In this document: piece after piece, positions 17,686 through 25,888 of the stretch | Position numbering within the stretch: the first letter of the stretch is position 1 | Layout of the letters: each line of letters begins with the position of its first letter | NCBI RefSeq assembly: GCF_014873495.1 | Contig: NZ_JADBGF010000001.1 | Coordinates: forward strand, 1,426,001-1,490,000 | DNA: 64,000 nucleotides | Direction of reading: 5' to 3' | DNA from: Streptomyces stelliscabiei | GTDB taxonomy: Bacteria > Actinomycetota > Actinomycetes > Streptomycetales > Streptomycetaceae | Translations under genes and position numbers: made by a program | Notes under the pieces: generated by a model | Told to the model about the DNA's origin: nothing | Database searches by the model: none | The model's input: only the letters and a program-made list of their open reading frames with translations

Positions 17686-18993
17686 TCAGCGCCAGGCTCC
17701 CGACAGGCGCCGGGTGACGACCGCGCTGAGCGTGCGTACGCCCCGCGTGGAGCCCGGGTCGATGCCGGTGAGCTCCCGCACCCGGCGCAACCGGTAGTCC
17801 AGGGTGCGGGAGTGGACGTTGAGGGCGGTCGCCGTGGTGCCGCGGTGCATGTCGTGGCGGTAGTACGCGTCGAGCGTGATCAGCAGGTCCGGACCGGAGT
17901 CCAGTCGGCGGGCCAGTGCGCGCAGCCACGCGTCGACGAACGGCATGTCCGCGACGGCGAGTTCGACGAAGACGTCGGCCAGGGTGTACGGCCGCGGCCG
18001 GGCGGAGGCGGGCCGCGGCGGGGCCGTCCGGCTGATCCGCCGTGCCCTGTCCAGGGCGTCGCCCGGCTCGGCAGACGGGGCGACGGCGGTGCCGACGGCG
18101 CAGGGGCGGCCGAGGGCGAGGGCGAAGTCCCGCACGACATCCGGCAGATGGTCGGGGACGAGGTCGGGCAGGAGGCCGGGCACGGTGGGCGGCGGCACGC
18201 CCTCCTTCGCCGCCGCGTCCGTGGGCAGGGGCACCAGCGCGATCAGCTCACCGCCGCCGTCGTCGGCCCTCGGGCCCCACATGACGGGCGTGCGGTGAGC
18301 CTTCACGAGGGTCTCGATCCCGTTTTCCAGGAATCGGTCGACAAGGGGGGCTTCGGCCAGCCGGAACACCGTCACCACACAGTATTCGGGCAGTTCCATG
18401 TCCACGGCGACAGCGAGTTCCGCCGCTATCGGATCGCCGTTCAGTAATGACCGGGCCAGCAGGGCGACCTGCTCGGTGTACGGCATTCGGCGGCGCAGTA
18501 CGCGTACGAATCCCTCGCGGTAGGCGCCGATGCCCCGCTCGCCCTGCGGGGCGAACCAGGTCATCATCCGCATGAGTTCGTCGACGCCGCCGCCGCGCTG
18601 GGCCTCGGTCGCCTCGTTGATCTCGCGCAGCATGAGCGCGGTGTGCACCCGCAGCACCTGCTGCCGCGCGTCCAGCGACATCCCGGCGCCCGCCCGCGAC
18701 TCCCCCATCGACGCGATGCAATCAAGATCGCCTTCGGTCAACTCGCTTTTGTGCGGCGAGAGTTCGACCGTGCGCTGCCGCAGCCACAGCGCGTGTTCCA
18801 GCGTCTCGTCCCGGGCCCGGGGGTCCCTTTCCAGGAACCCCAGCTCCGGTATCTCGCGCGTGTACGTCTCTACCTCGCGGCGGGCGTTGGTCGACGCCCG
18901 GCGGGCCAGTTCGGCGAAGAGGCTCCCCATGCAGGCGAGCATGTCAGGCAGGGCGAACGGGCCGACAGACGACTTCCGGACGGCGTTCGTCAC
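17686..18993 (-). CDS. PucR/CdaR-type transcriptional regulator
   Basis: A 435-residue regulator. The C-terminal 60 residues form a PucR-type HTH_30 (LDAYYRHDMHRGTTATAL, then NVHSRTLDYRLRRVRELTG). Residues about 190-330 resemble the degenerate GGDEF-like middle domain of this family, and the N-terminal helical segment resembles the Streptomyces RsbT-like N-terminal region. GTG 18993 is directly preceded by GAGGA with no spacer, so the true start is uncertain; no better in-frame start is visible before the Met residues near position 18. It lies 68 bp upstream of trpF on the same strand. Its target is unknown. Confidence 0.85.
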   Translation of the reverse strand: MTNAVRKSSVGPFALPDMLACMGSLFAELARRASTNARREVETYTREIPELGFLERDPRARDETLEHALWLRQRTVELSPHKSELTEGDLDCIASMGESRAGAGMSLDARQQVLRVHTALMLREINEATEAQRGGGVDELMRMMTWFAPQGERGIGAYREGFVRVLRRRMPYTEQVALLARSLLNGDPIAAELAVAVDMELPEYCVVTVFRLAEAPLVDRFLENGIETLVKAHRTPVMWGPRADDGGGELIALVPLPTDAAAKEGVPPPTVPGLLPDLVPDHLPDVVRDFALALGRPCAVGTAVAPSAEPGDALDRARRISRTAPPRPASARPRPYTLADVFVELAVADMPFVDAWLRALARRLDSGPDLLITLDAYYRHDMHRGTTATALNVHSRTLDYRLRRVRELTGIDPGSTRGVRTLSAVVTRRLSGAWR

Positions 18994-19258
18994 TCCTCAT
19001 AAAACAGCGGCAAGTATGCCCACAGGGTTTTTGTCACTGTGCGCAAATTTCCCGGATCGGGGCGTTCCCCTCCCGGCTTCCGCTTGTGGAGGAGTCGTAA
19101 AGCGGCCTTAATGAGAACCGCGTACGGGCCCGTGGGGGAAGCGCGGGGCAACTATTCCGGGGCGGCTCCGGAAGCTCGGCTATCGGTACGGGCCCGGGTA
19201 CGAAATTCCTCAGCCGGGCGCCCCGCAACGGCGCCCGCTCGAACGGGAGGGCAACCCG

Positions 19259-20134
19259 ATGAAAGCAGGCACGAGAAAGAGAATCACGGCTGCGCTGGCG
19301 GTCGTGGTCACGTCGACGGCGCTCATGCTCGGCATGCCGGGCACCGCTTCGGCCGCCCCCGCCGCCGTCCCCAGCCTGCGCGCGTTCGGGATCAGCGGCG
19401 ACGGCACCCTCATGGCCACGTTCACCACGGACCGGCCGGACGTGCTCAACTGGGTGCGGGTCATCACCGGCCTCAGCGGCGACACGGCCCTGGTCGGCAT
19501 CGACTTCCGGGTGCAGGACGGCCTGCTGTACGGCGTCGGCAACAAGGGCGGCATCTACACCATCAAGACCCCGCCGGCCACCCAGGACGTCGTGGTGACC
19601 AAGGTGTCCCAGCTCCAGTACGCCCTGCACGGCACGCAGTTCGGCGTCGACTTCAACCCGGCCGCCGACCGCCTCCGCGTGATCAGCGACAACGGCCAGA
19701 ACCTGCGCCACAACCTGGGCGACCACACGACCATCCAGGACGTGAACCTCACCACCCCGCCGGTCGAGGGCACGACGAAGGGTGTCACCGCCGCCGCGTA
19801 CACGAACAACGACCTCAACGGGGCTACGGCGACCACGCTGTTCGACATCAACACCAACAGCGACCAGGTCGTCATCCAGTCCCCGGCCAACAACGGCACG
19901 CTCGCCCCGACCGGCAGCCTCGGCCTCGACGCCCAGCTCAAGGCCGGCATGGACATCTACAGCACCCTGAGCGGCGGCAGGACGGTCGACAACGCCGCCT
20001 TCGCCTCCCTCACCCCGAGCGGGGCCAGTACCCCCTCGCTGTACAGCGTCAACGTCTTCACCGGCGAGGCCGCCTTCATCAAGCAGTTCCCGCTGAACAT
20101 CACGGACCTGGCCATCAGCCTCACCGGCTCCTGA
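19259..20134 (+). CDS. Secreted DUF4394-domain protein
   Basis: A 291-residue exported protein. A Sec signal peptide (KRITAALAVVVTSTALML) ends at the AxA site near residue 33. The rest matches the DUF4394 family, which reads like a partial beta-propeller: repeated modules such as LVGIDFRVQDGLLYGVGN and GVDFNPAADRLRVISDN. Members are secreted or surface proteins without a known reaction. ATG 19259 has GGGAGGG at 19245-19251. The 265-bp upstream gap contains AT-rich patches likely to hold divergent promoters with the PucR gene. A clear hairpin terminator follows. Confidence 0.88.
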   Translation: MKAGTRKRITAALAVVVTSTALMLGMPGTASAAPAAVPSLRAFGISGDGTLMATFTTDRPDVLNWVRVITGLSGDTALVGIDFRVQDGLLYGVGNKGGIYTIKTPPATQDVVVTKVSQLQYALHGTQFGVDFNPAADRLRVISDNGQNLRHNLGDHTTIQDVNLTTPPVEGTTKGVTAAAYTNNDLNGATATTLFDINTNSDQVVIQSPANNGTLAPTGSLGLDAQLKAGMDIYSTLSGGRTVDNAAFASLTPSGASTPSLYSVNVFTGEAAFIKQFPLNITDLAISLTGS

Positions 20135-20156
20135 CCTCCCGCACGATCCCACCCTC

Positions 20157-20186
20157 GCCGCGGCCCGGCCGACACCGGACCGCGGC
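20157..20186 (+). terminator. Hairpin terminator after DUF4394 gene
   Basis: A 12-bp stem with one mismatch (arms 20157-20168 and 20175-20186, GCCGCGG and CCGCGGC at the base) and a 6-base loop, 23 bp after the stop codon. Confidence 0.65.
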
Positions 20187-20223
20187 GCGTCCGCGTCCCG
20201 GTCTCCCCTGTGCTTCTACACGT

Positions 20224-20252
20224 CCGTGGAGGGCGATCATCGCCCTCCACGG
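20224..20252. repeat. Perfect 14-bp inverted repeat with one-base centre
   Basis: Arms CCGTGGAGGGCGAT (20224-20237) and its exact complement (20239-20252) around a single C. It sits 38 bp before the Spo0M-like remnant and 90 bp after DUF4394. It may be a second terminator or an operator; the one-base centre is too tight for a normal hairpin loop without opening two pairs. Confidence 0.6.
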
Positions 20253-20289
20253 CGCATGTACGTACGGAAGTCAAGGAGTTGACGCCACG

Positions 20290-20515
20290 ATGGTGTTCAA
20301 ACGACTGCTCGGTTCGCTCGGTGTGGGCGGCCCCACGGTCGACACGGTTGTCGAACCCGGGGGCGGTCCGCCCGGGGGCCACGCCGACCGGGCGGGTCCA
20401 GCTGCGGGGCGGTGACACCGACTTCGAGATCGAGCACCTGGCCCTGGAGCTGGTGGCGCGCGTCGAGGCCGAGCACGAGGAGGGCGAGAGCGAGGGCGCC
20501 GTCGTCTTCGACCGG
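20290..20515 (+). pseudogene. Spo0M/SpoOM-like sporulation-control gene, truncated and frameshifted
   Basis: The first 30 codons (MVFKRLLGSLGVGGPTVDTV) and then, in a different frame, a stretch reading TGRVQLRGGDTDFEIEHLAL to EHEEGESEGAVVFDR match the N-terminal third of Spo0M-like arrestin-fold proteins of Streptomyces. The frame changes in the G run near 20371-20380, consistent with one missing or extra G. Homology stops near 20515, 36 bp before the end of the LCP gene, so roughly two thirds of a normal gene (about 250 residues) is missing. A GGAG site lies upstream of the ATG. It cannot give a functional protein. Confidence 0.75.
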
Positions 20516-20550
20516 ACCGCTGACGAAGGGCTGACCGGTCTACTGACCGG

Positions 20551-21936
20551 TCACCGCATCTTCTCCAGGTCGAGGTCCGAGCCGACGACCAGGGTCACCA
20601 CTCCCGCGGCGGCGTCCGCGGACCGGGTGGCCCTGGTGTCGGGCAGCCGGGAGGCGAGCACCTTCGCCTGCTTGGTGAGACCGTCCGGGTAGGCGACCGT
20701 GGTGGCGTCGGTGTTCTCGGGCGCGTTGCCCGTGCCGACGACGGTGAACCCGGCCACACGCAGCTTCTCGGCGACGGCGGCCGCGCGGCCGGAGACCCCG
20801 GTGCCGTTGAGGACGCGCACGCGCACGGTGGACGCGTAGATCAGGTCGTTCCTGGCCTGGGCCTGCAACCGCTTCTTGTCCACCTCCTTGTCGTTGGCGA
20901 GGGAGGTGAACAGGTCGGCGGCCTGCGGGTACTGCCAGACGACGTTGGCCCTGTCGGCGGGGACGTCGGCCTCGCGCGGGTAGTTGGGGACGGTCAGGAA
21001 GCTCAGCCGGTCGCTCGGGATGCCCTTCAGTTCGGAGGCGAGATCGTAGATGGGGTCGATGCCGTCGAGATCCTCGTCCGTGGTCAGGGACTTGGTGGCG
21101 GACTGCAGGAAGTCGTAGAGCGCCGTGGGGCTCGTCAGCTTGGACTTGGCCTTCGCGGCCAGGGTCTCCATGAACTCCTGCTGGCGGCCGATGCGTCCGA
21201 TGTCGGAGCCGTCGCCCACGGCGTAGCGGGTCCGCACATAGCCGAGCGCCTTCTCGCCCCCGACGGTCTGGCAGCCCGCGTCCATGTCGAGGAGGGCGTC
21301 CTCGTCGTGGATGGCCCGCTCGGGACAGACCTCTATGCCGTCCAGGGCGTCGACCATCCCCTTGAAGCCCTGGAAGTCGATGGACATGAAGTTGTCGATC
21401 CGCAGGCCGGTGTTGTCCTCGACCGTCTTGATCGAGCAGGCTGCGGCGCCGGCCACCTCACCGCCCGAACCGCCGATCGCGAACGCCTCGTTGATCTTCG
21501 CCAGATGCGGACCGGAGGTGCCGCCGTCACCCTTCTCGCACGCCGATATCTCGACCCATGAGTCACGCGGGAACGACACCACGGTGGCCCATTCGCGGTT
21601 CGCGGGCAGGTGCAGCACCATCAGCGTGTCCGACTGCATGGTCGTCAGGTCCTTGCCGTACTTCGCGTTCGCCCCGTCACGGCTGTCCGAGCCGACGACC
21701 ATGATGTTCTTCGAGCCCGGACTGAGGTTGGCCGGCCGGTCCCCGCCGAGCTTGCCGTCGATGTCGGCGCCCTTGATGTTGTTGTCGAGGTCGTTGTAGA
21801 CCCAGGCACCGACGCCTCCGGCACCGAGGACGAGCACGGCCGTGGTGCCCGCGAACCAGCTCACCGCCCGGCCCCGCCGCGTCAGCCGCGTCCCCCCGCC
21901 TCCGGCACCCGCGCGCCGCCTTCCCGTACCGCTCAC
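20551..21936 (-). CDS. LytR-CpsA-Psr (LCP) family glycopolymer transferase with LytR_C domain
   Basis: Membrane enzyme that attaches teichoic or other anionic glycopolymers to peptidoglycan. One N-terminal transmembrane helix (near residues 25-47) precedes the LCP catalytic domain. That domain shows the GSDSRDG strand, the lipid-phosphate Asp/Arg cluster FPRDSWV, RTRYAVGDGSDIGR and QQEFM. A C-terminal LytR_C domain (VRVLNGTGVSGRA onward) ends the 461-residue protein. GTG 21936 was chosen because GGGGGAAGG lies 4-5 bases upstream; an in-frame GTG at 22005 has no good site. A BlaI-type palindrome at 22020-22035 lies in its promoter region, suggesting wall-stress control. Confidence 0.92.
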   Translation of the reverse strand: MSGTGRRRAGAGGGGTRLTRRGRAVSWFAGTTAVLVLGAGGVGAWVYNDLDNNIKGADIDGKLGGDRPANLSPGSKNIMVVGSDSRDGANAKYGKDLTTMQSDTLMVLHLPANREWATVVSFPRDSWVEISACEKGDGGTSGPHLAKINEAFAIGGSGGEVAGAAACSIKTVEDNTGLRIDNFMSIDFQGFKGMVDALDGIEVCPERAIHDEDALLDMDAGCQTVGGEKALGYVRTRYAVGDGSDIGRIGRQQEFMETLAAKAKSKLTSPTALYDFLQSATKSLTTDEDLDGIDPIYDLASELKGIPSDRLSFLTVPNYPREADVPADRANVVWQYPQAADLFTSLANDKEVDKKRLQAQARNDLIYASTVRVRVLNGTGVSGRAAAVAEKLRVAGFTVVGTGNAPENTDATTVAYPDGLTKQAKVLASRLPDTRATRSADAAAGVVTLVVGSDLDLEKMR

Positions 21937-22019
21937 CGGCCTTCCCCCGCCTCGGCCGCATCCGGCCGGTCGACTGCCCCCTGGACGTCCGGACTGTGTG
22001 ATCACCGAACCCGCAGGAC

Positions 22020-22035
22020 TCTACATGCATGTAGA
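22020..22035. promoter_or_regulatory. BlaI-type operator upstream of LCP gene
   Basis: TCTACATGCATGTAGA is a perfect 16-bp palindrome of the form TCTACA-N4-TGTAGA. BlaI/MecI repressors bind TACA/TGTA inverted half-sites. The same form occurs twice in front of the nearby blaI gene. Here it lies 84 bp before the preferred LCP start and after the end of the M56 gene, so its only downstream gene is the LCP gene. Confidence 0.8.
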
Positions 22036-22085
22036 TATACGGATCGGTGCCGCACACGTCTCATCACGCCCCGCGGTCACGAACG

Positions 22086-23013
22086 TCACAGAGGCGTCGC
22101 AGCGTACAGAATGAGGGTCATCGACACGGCCGAGTTGGCCGATGACGTCGCCGAGAGCGCCGCCCCGACGGCCGCGCCCCACGCGGCCAGCCCCACCGAG
22201 GTGAACACCGGCGGCCGGCTGCGGGCCACGGGTGCGGGGCCCAGCAGCGCCGCCACCCGGCGCGGCACCGGCCCCGACGCGGCGAAGCCGGCGAGCGTCA
22301 CCACCGGTGAACCGGCCGACACGAGCGCGGTCTTGCGATCGCGCGCGCCACCACCCGGCGGCTGCCGACCGTGTGCGCCGCGTCCTCGTCCGCCCAGCGC
22401 TCCGCCGTGTACGACACGGCCGTCCGCAGGGGCCGCAGGAACGGGTTGGCGCGCGCCAGCCGGACGGCCACCAGCAACCGGTGGTGAAGGGCGGCGAGAT
22501 GGGCCCGCTCGTGGGCGAACAGCGCCCGCCGCTCGGCCGGTTCGAGGCAGGCCGGCAGGGCCGGGGTCACCACCACCCGGTCGCGGTCGCCCCCGGGCAG
22601 CGCGTACGCGTAGGGCGCCGTGTCGGGCACTACGGCCACCTCGGTGTCCGGCAGTCCGGCCAGGGCCCGGTGGGCGCGGCGGCGTGTCCGCCGGTGCCGC
22701 CACAGCGTGCGGGCGCAGGCCGGCAGGACGGCGAGGAGCGCCGGGATGGCCAGCCGCCCGGCGACCTCGTCGTAGCGACCGCCGCGCGCACCTCGGGGTC
22801 GGACCAGCCGCCGGGCAGCGGGTTGCCGGGCAGTCGGGCCGTGCCGACGACCATCAGCAGGCCGAGGCGGACGGTGCTGCACACCGCCGTGACCACGGCC
22901 ACGCCGGTCAGCAGCCGGGTGGCGGTGCGCGGATGCAGCCGCTGCTCGGCCAGCAGCGCGATGGGCCACGCGATCAGCGGCAGGACCCGTGGCAGGATGA
23001 CGAAGACCCCCAT
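22086..23013 (-). pseudogene. BlaR1-like M56 metallopeptidase, two frameshifts
   Basis: Read across three frames, the segment gives one M56-type membrane peptidase of about 308 residues. It starts MGVFVILPRVLPLIAWPIAL, continues LAIPALLAVLPACARTLW, and carries the zinc motif HERAH in FAHERAHLAALHH. It ends with two hydrophobic helices and LILYAATPL. The frame breaks near 22776 (GCGGTCGCTACG where one extra C would restore VRYDEVAG) and near 22335 (ATCGCAAGACC where one extra base would restore IAKTAL). Both look like single-base losses. It starts 6 bp after blaI, the normal order for a BlaI/BlaR1-like pair. Either the sensor is inactive or the assembly has two errors. Confidence 0.82.
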
Positions 23014-23019
23014 GCGGCC

Positions 23020-23406
23020 TCAGTCGTCCCCTTCGGCCCTCGCCCGCCCGAGCAGCTCGCGCAGCAGGCGCTCGTCGTCCGGCTCCAGGGAGGTGACGAA
23101 GCTGGCCAGTACGGCCTCGCGGTCGCTCTCGCCGTCGAGGACCCTGCGCATCCGGTGCGCGGCCAGGCCCGCCTGGTCGGAGGCCGGGGTCCACACGAAG
23201 GAACGGCCGGAGCGCTCCCGGGTCACCGCGCCCTTGGCCAGCAGCCGGGTCAGGATCGTGATCACCGTCGTGTAGGCGAGGTCGCCGCCGAGGCGTTCCT
23301 GCACCCACCCCGCGCTCTCGGGGGCGCGCGCCTCGCGCAGCGCGGACAGGACGAGCGCCTCCAGCTCACCCTGCCCCCGCCGCCGGGGACGCTGCTGGTC
23401 CGTCAC
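23020..23406 (-). CDS. blaI: BlaI/MecI-family repressor
   Basis: A 128-residue winged-helix repressor. The N-terminal wHTH contains LGGDLAYTTVITILTRLLAKG and the wing RSGRSFVWTP; the C-terminal helices give dimerisation and contain the region usually cut by BlaR1-type proteases. GTG 23406 has GGAGG 6 bases upstream. Two TCTACA-N4-TGTAGA operators (23450-23465 and 23497-23512) lie in the intergenic region with terD, so autorepression is likely. The partner M56 peptidase gene follows by 6 bp but is frameshifted. Confidence 0.93.
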   Translation of the reverse strand: MTDQQRPRRRGQGELEALVLSALREARAPESAGWVQERLGGDLAYTTVITILTRLLAKGAVTRERSGRSFVWTPASDQAGLAAHRMRRVLDGESDREAVLASFVTSLEPDDERLLRELLGRARAEGDD

Positions 23407-23449
23407 GCCCTGCCTCCTCGCCGCCGGCCGATCGATCCGCGTCGCGTTC

Positions 23450-23465
23450 TCTACAGAATTGTAGA
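23450..23465. promoter_or_regulatory. BlaI-type operator, proximal to blaI
   Basis: TCTACAGAATTGTAGA, a 6-4-6 palindrome of the TCTACA-N4-TGTAGA class, 44 bp before the blaI start codon. This position suits autoregulation. Confidence 0.82.
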
Positions 23466-23496
23466 AGGAGGATTGCCGAAACACCTCCACTCTCCT

Positions 23497-23512
23497 TCTA
23501 CAGTGCTGTAGA
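23497..23512. promoter_or_regulatory. BlaI-type operator, between blaI and terD
   Basis: TCTACAGTGCTGTAGA, a 7-2-7 palindrome. It is 91 bp from the blaI start and 93 bp from the terD start, equidistant from both, and could control both directions together with the site at 23450-23465. Confidence 0.82.
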
Positions 23513-23604
23513 TTTCGAGTCGCGGCAGTCCGCCGGGGCATCGGGCGGTGCCGCAGGATCCGCAAGGTCTTCAAGACCCCCGAGTTCTCAAGAAGGAGTC
23601 CACC

Positions 23605-24180
23605 GTGGGAGTTTCCCTGTCCAAGGGCGGCAACGTCTCGCTCAGCAAGGCCGCACCGGGCCTGACGGCCGTCCTGGTCGGCCTGGGCTGGGACGTGCGC
23701 ACGACCACCGGCACCGACTACGACCTCGACGCGTCGGCGCTGCTGCTCGACGCCTCCGGCAAGGTGCTCTCCGACGGGCACTTCGTCTTCTACAACAACC
23801 TGACCAGCCCGGACGGTTCGGTCGAGCACACCGGGGACAACCTCACCGGCGAGGGCGAGGGCGACGACGAGTCGGTCAAGGTGAACCTCGCGGCCGTGCC
23901 GGCCGAGGTCGACCGGATCGTCTTCCCGGTCTCGATCCACGACGCCGCGAACCGGGGCCAGAGCTTCGGCCAGGTCCGCAACGCCTTCATCCGCGTGGTC
24001 AACCAGGCGGGTGGCACCGAGATCGCCCGCTACGACCTGTCCGAGGACGCCTCCACCGAGACGGCGATGGTCTTCGGCGAGCTGTACCGCAACGGCGCCG
24101 AGTGGAAGTTCCGCGCCGTCGGCCAGGGGTACGCCTCCGGGCTGGCCGGGATCGCCGCCGACTTCGGCGTCAACGTCTGA
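23605..24180 (+). CDS. terD: TerD-family stress protein
   Basis: A 191-residue cytoplasmic Ca2+-binding TerD protein of normal length. It begins [20 protein letters not shown], contains the [20 protein letters not shown] core with acidic Ca-site residues, and ends [16 protein letters not shown] 23605 follows AAGGAG at 6 bp spacing; an upstream in-frame ATG at 23548 lacks support. Streptomyces keep many TerD paralogues with roles in stress and development. The divergent promoter contains two BlaI-type operators. A membrane protein gene follows after 10 bp. Confidence 0.94.
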   Translation: MGVSLSKGGNVSLSKAAPGLTAVLVGLGWDVRTTTGTDYDLDASALLLDASGKVLSDGHFVFYNNLTSPDGSVEHTGDNLTGEGEGDDESVKVNLAAVPAEVDRIVFPVSIHDAANRGQSFGQVRNAFIRVVNQAGGTEIARYDLSEDASTETAMVFGELYRNGAEWKFRAVGQGYASGLAGIAADFGVNV

Positions 24181-24190
24181 GGAGGCCGGG

Positions 24191-24835
24191 GTGACGGGGC
24201 CGTATCCCCCGACCGGCCTCCGCCCCGAGGACCGGGCGGACTTCGAGGCCGTGCTGTGCCGGGCGCTGGACACCCCGCAGATCCGGGACGCGCTGCGCGC
24301 CGACCCGAGCGGTCTGGCCGAACGGCGGCTGCGGGTGCGGACGTCGGCGGACGCGGACGCGATCGTGGCGGCGGCGCGCGGCGAGTACCGCGCGTATCTC
24401 ACCGCACTCGTCTCCGCCGCCGACGAGGACGCGAACGGGGCCGGGCGGTGCGAACAGCGGTCCGCAGACGCCGGGTTGCTGCCGCTGCTGGCGGTGCTCA
24501 CGCCGTCCCTGGCCGCCTGCTCCGCCGCGGTCGTCCTCGTCCTCGGCTGCCTCCTGCGACTGATCGGAGTGCGGGGCACGCTGCCCGGCTCGCTCCTCGC
24601 CGCCGGATGGACACTCGCGCTCTTCGCGGCCACGAGTGCCCTCGTCGCCCTCGCCGCGCTGCTCCGCACGGCGCTGCGCGGCCCCGGCGGCCCGGCCGAA
24701 CCCGCCCGGCCGGAACAGGCGCGACTGGTGTGGCAGCAGGCCCTGTTGCACCGCGGCATGCTGCCACACCTGCGTCGCTGCCTGCGGGAGGACCCCTCCC
24801 TCAGCGAGGCGAGTCCTCCTAGTCGTCCCGCTTGA
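24191..24835 (+). CDS. Two-helix membrane protein in terD operon, function unknown
   Basis: A 214-residue protein starting at GTG 24191, 10 bp after terD and directly behind GGAGG. Residues 1-95 are soluble and acidic with helix-rich sequence. Two hydrophobic segments follow (LLPLLAVLTPSLAACSAAVV and WTLALFAATSALVALAALL) and then a basic tail. I do not recognise the family. Tight spacing implies co-transcription with terD. Its 3' end overlaps the convergent gene by 17 bp. Confidence 0.75.
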   Translation: MTGPYPPTGLRPEDRADFEAVLCRALDTPQIRDALRADPSGLAERRLRVRTSADADAIVAAARGEYRAYLTALVSAADEDANGAGRCEQRSADAGLLPLLAVLTPSLAACSAAVVLVLGCLLRLIGVRGTLPGSLLAAGWTLALFAATSALVALAALLRTALRGPGGPAEPARPEQARLVWQQALLHRGMLPHLRRCLREDPSLSEASPPSRPA

Positions 24836-25235
24836 CCACGCACAGGGCCCAGATGATGAACGCCGAGAAGGCGATCATCACGATGGACCAGACGGGGTAG
24901 TACGGCAGGGACAGGAAGTTGGCGATGATGATGAGCCCGGCGATGGCGACGCCGGCGACGCGGGCCCACAGCGACGCCTGGAACAGGCCCAGGCTGACGA
25001 GGACGGCCACGACACCGAGGGCGAGGTGGACCCAGCCCCAGCCGGTGAGGTCGAACTCGAAGACGTAGTTGCGGGTCGAGACGAAGACCTCGTCCTCGGC
25101 GATGGCCATGATGCCCCGGCAGATGCCGAGGACACCCGCGATCATCAGCATGATGGCCGCGAAGACCGTCAGTCCCTCCGCGAAGGGATGTGACCGCTTG
25201 GTCGCGTGCATGTGCCCGGAGTGTGTGGCGGTCAT
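24819..25235 (-). CDS. Four-helix integral membrane protein (DUF7144-like)
   Basis: A 138-residue protein with four transmembrane segments (for example GLTVFAAIMLMIAGVLGI and SIVMIAFSAFIIWALCVV) after a His-rich N-terminus. It is typical of a small Streptomyces family found in stress-related loci; the DUF assignment is from memory. It may be co-transcribed with the SHOCT gene upstream, 51 bp away. The function is unknown. Confidence 0.75.
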   Translation of the reverse strand: MTATHSGHMHATKRSHPFAEGLTVFAAIMLMIAGVLGICRGIMAIAEDEVFVSTRNYVFEFDLTGWGWVHLALGVVAVLVSLGLFQASLWARVAGVAIAGLIIIANFLSLPYYPVWSIVMIAFSAFIIWALCVVKRDD

Positions 25236-25286
25236 ACCGCTGCCTCCATTCGGTTTCGTGCGGTTGCGTGCGGTGTCGTCGGGGCC

Positions 25287-25757
25287 TCAGCGCGCGGCGG
25301 CGGACGGGCCGACGCCCGTTCCCGCCGAGGCGCCGTGACCGCTGAGGACCAGTTCCTTGGCGCGGCGGAACTCGTCGTCCGAGATGTCGCCGCGCGAGCG
25401 GATCTCGGACAGCCTGGCGAGTTCGTCGACGCTGCTGGGCTGTCCGCCGCCGCCCTTGGCCGTCTCCCGGATGTAGGAGTCGAAGGCGGCCTGTTGCGCA
25501 CGTGCCTGGGCCACCTCGCGACTGCCCATGTTCTTGCCGCGGGCGATCACGTAGACGAACACACCCAGGAACGGCAGGAGGATCGTGAGAACCAGCCAGC
25601 CCGTCTTGGCCCACCCGCTCATGTCGTCGTCGCGGAAGATGTCGACCACGACCCGGAAGAGCAGCACGAACCACATGATCCACAGGAACAGCAGCAGCAT
25701 GGACCAGAAGACGCTCAGCAGCGGATAGTCGTACGCGAGGTACGTCTGACCACTCAT
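25287..25757 (-). CDS. SHOCT-domain membrane protein with PLDc_N-like segment
   Basis: A 156-residue protein. Two N-terminal transmembrane helices (LLSVFWSMLLLFLWIMWFVL and GWLVLTILLPFLGVFVYVIA) flank a DDD motif in the manner of PLDc_N domains. The C-terminal SHOCT motif (VDELARLSEIRSRGDISDDE, then FRRAKELVL) is an oligomerisation or peptide-binding helix pair. ATG 25757 is preceded by GGAGGAG. A TCACCC-N5-GGGTGA palindrome lies 115 bp upstream. Such proteins occur in general-stress regions; the molecular role is unknown. Confidence 0.82.
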   Translation of the reverse strand: MSGQTYLAYDYPLLSVFWSMLLLFLWIMWFVLLFRVVVDIFRDDDMSGWAKTGWLVLTILLPFLGVFVYVIARGKNMGSREVAQARAQQAAFDSYIRETAKGGGGQPSSVDELARLSEIRSRGDISDDEFRRAKELVLSGHGASAGTGVGPSAAAR

Positions 25758-25871
25758 GTCTCTCCTCCGTTCCGGACGTTCGCCCGGCAGGTCTGCCCCG
25801 CCGTCCTCGGCGCGCCCACGGCACCGCACTCGGCGCCGATCTCAGGGTGCCCGGTGCGAGGGCGGGCGGCC

Positions 25872-25888
25872 TCACCCCGGGAGGGTGA
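25872..25888. promoter_or_regulatory. TCACCC-N5-GGGTGA palindrome, copy 1
   Basis: TCACCC-CGGGA-GGGTGA includes the stop codon of the gene ending here and lies 115 bp upstream of the SHOCT gene start. Two related copies occur at 28057-28073 and 29910-29926, each also upstream of a gene in the same block. Confidence 0.5.
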
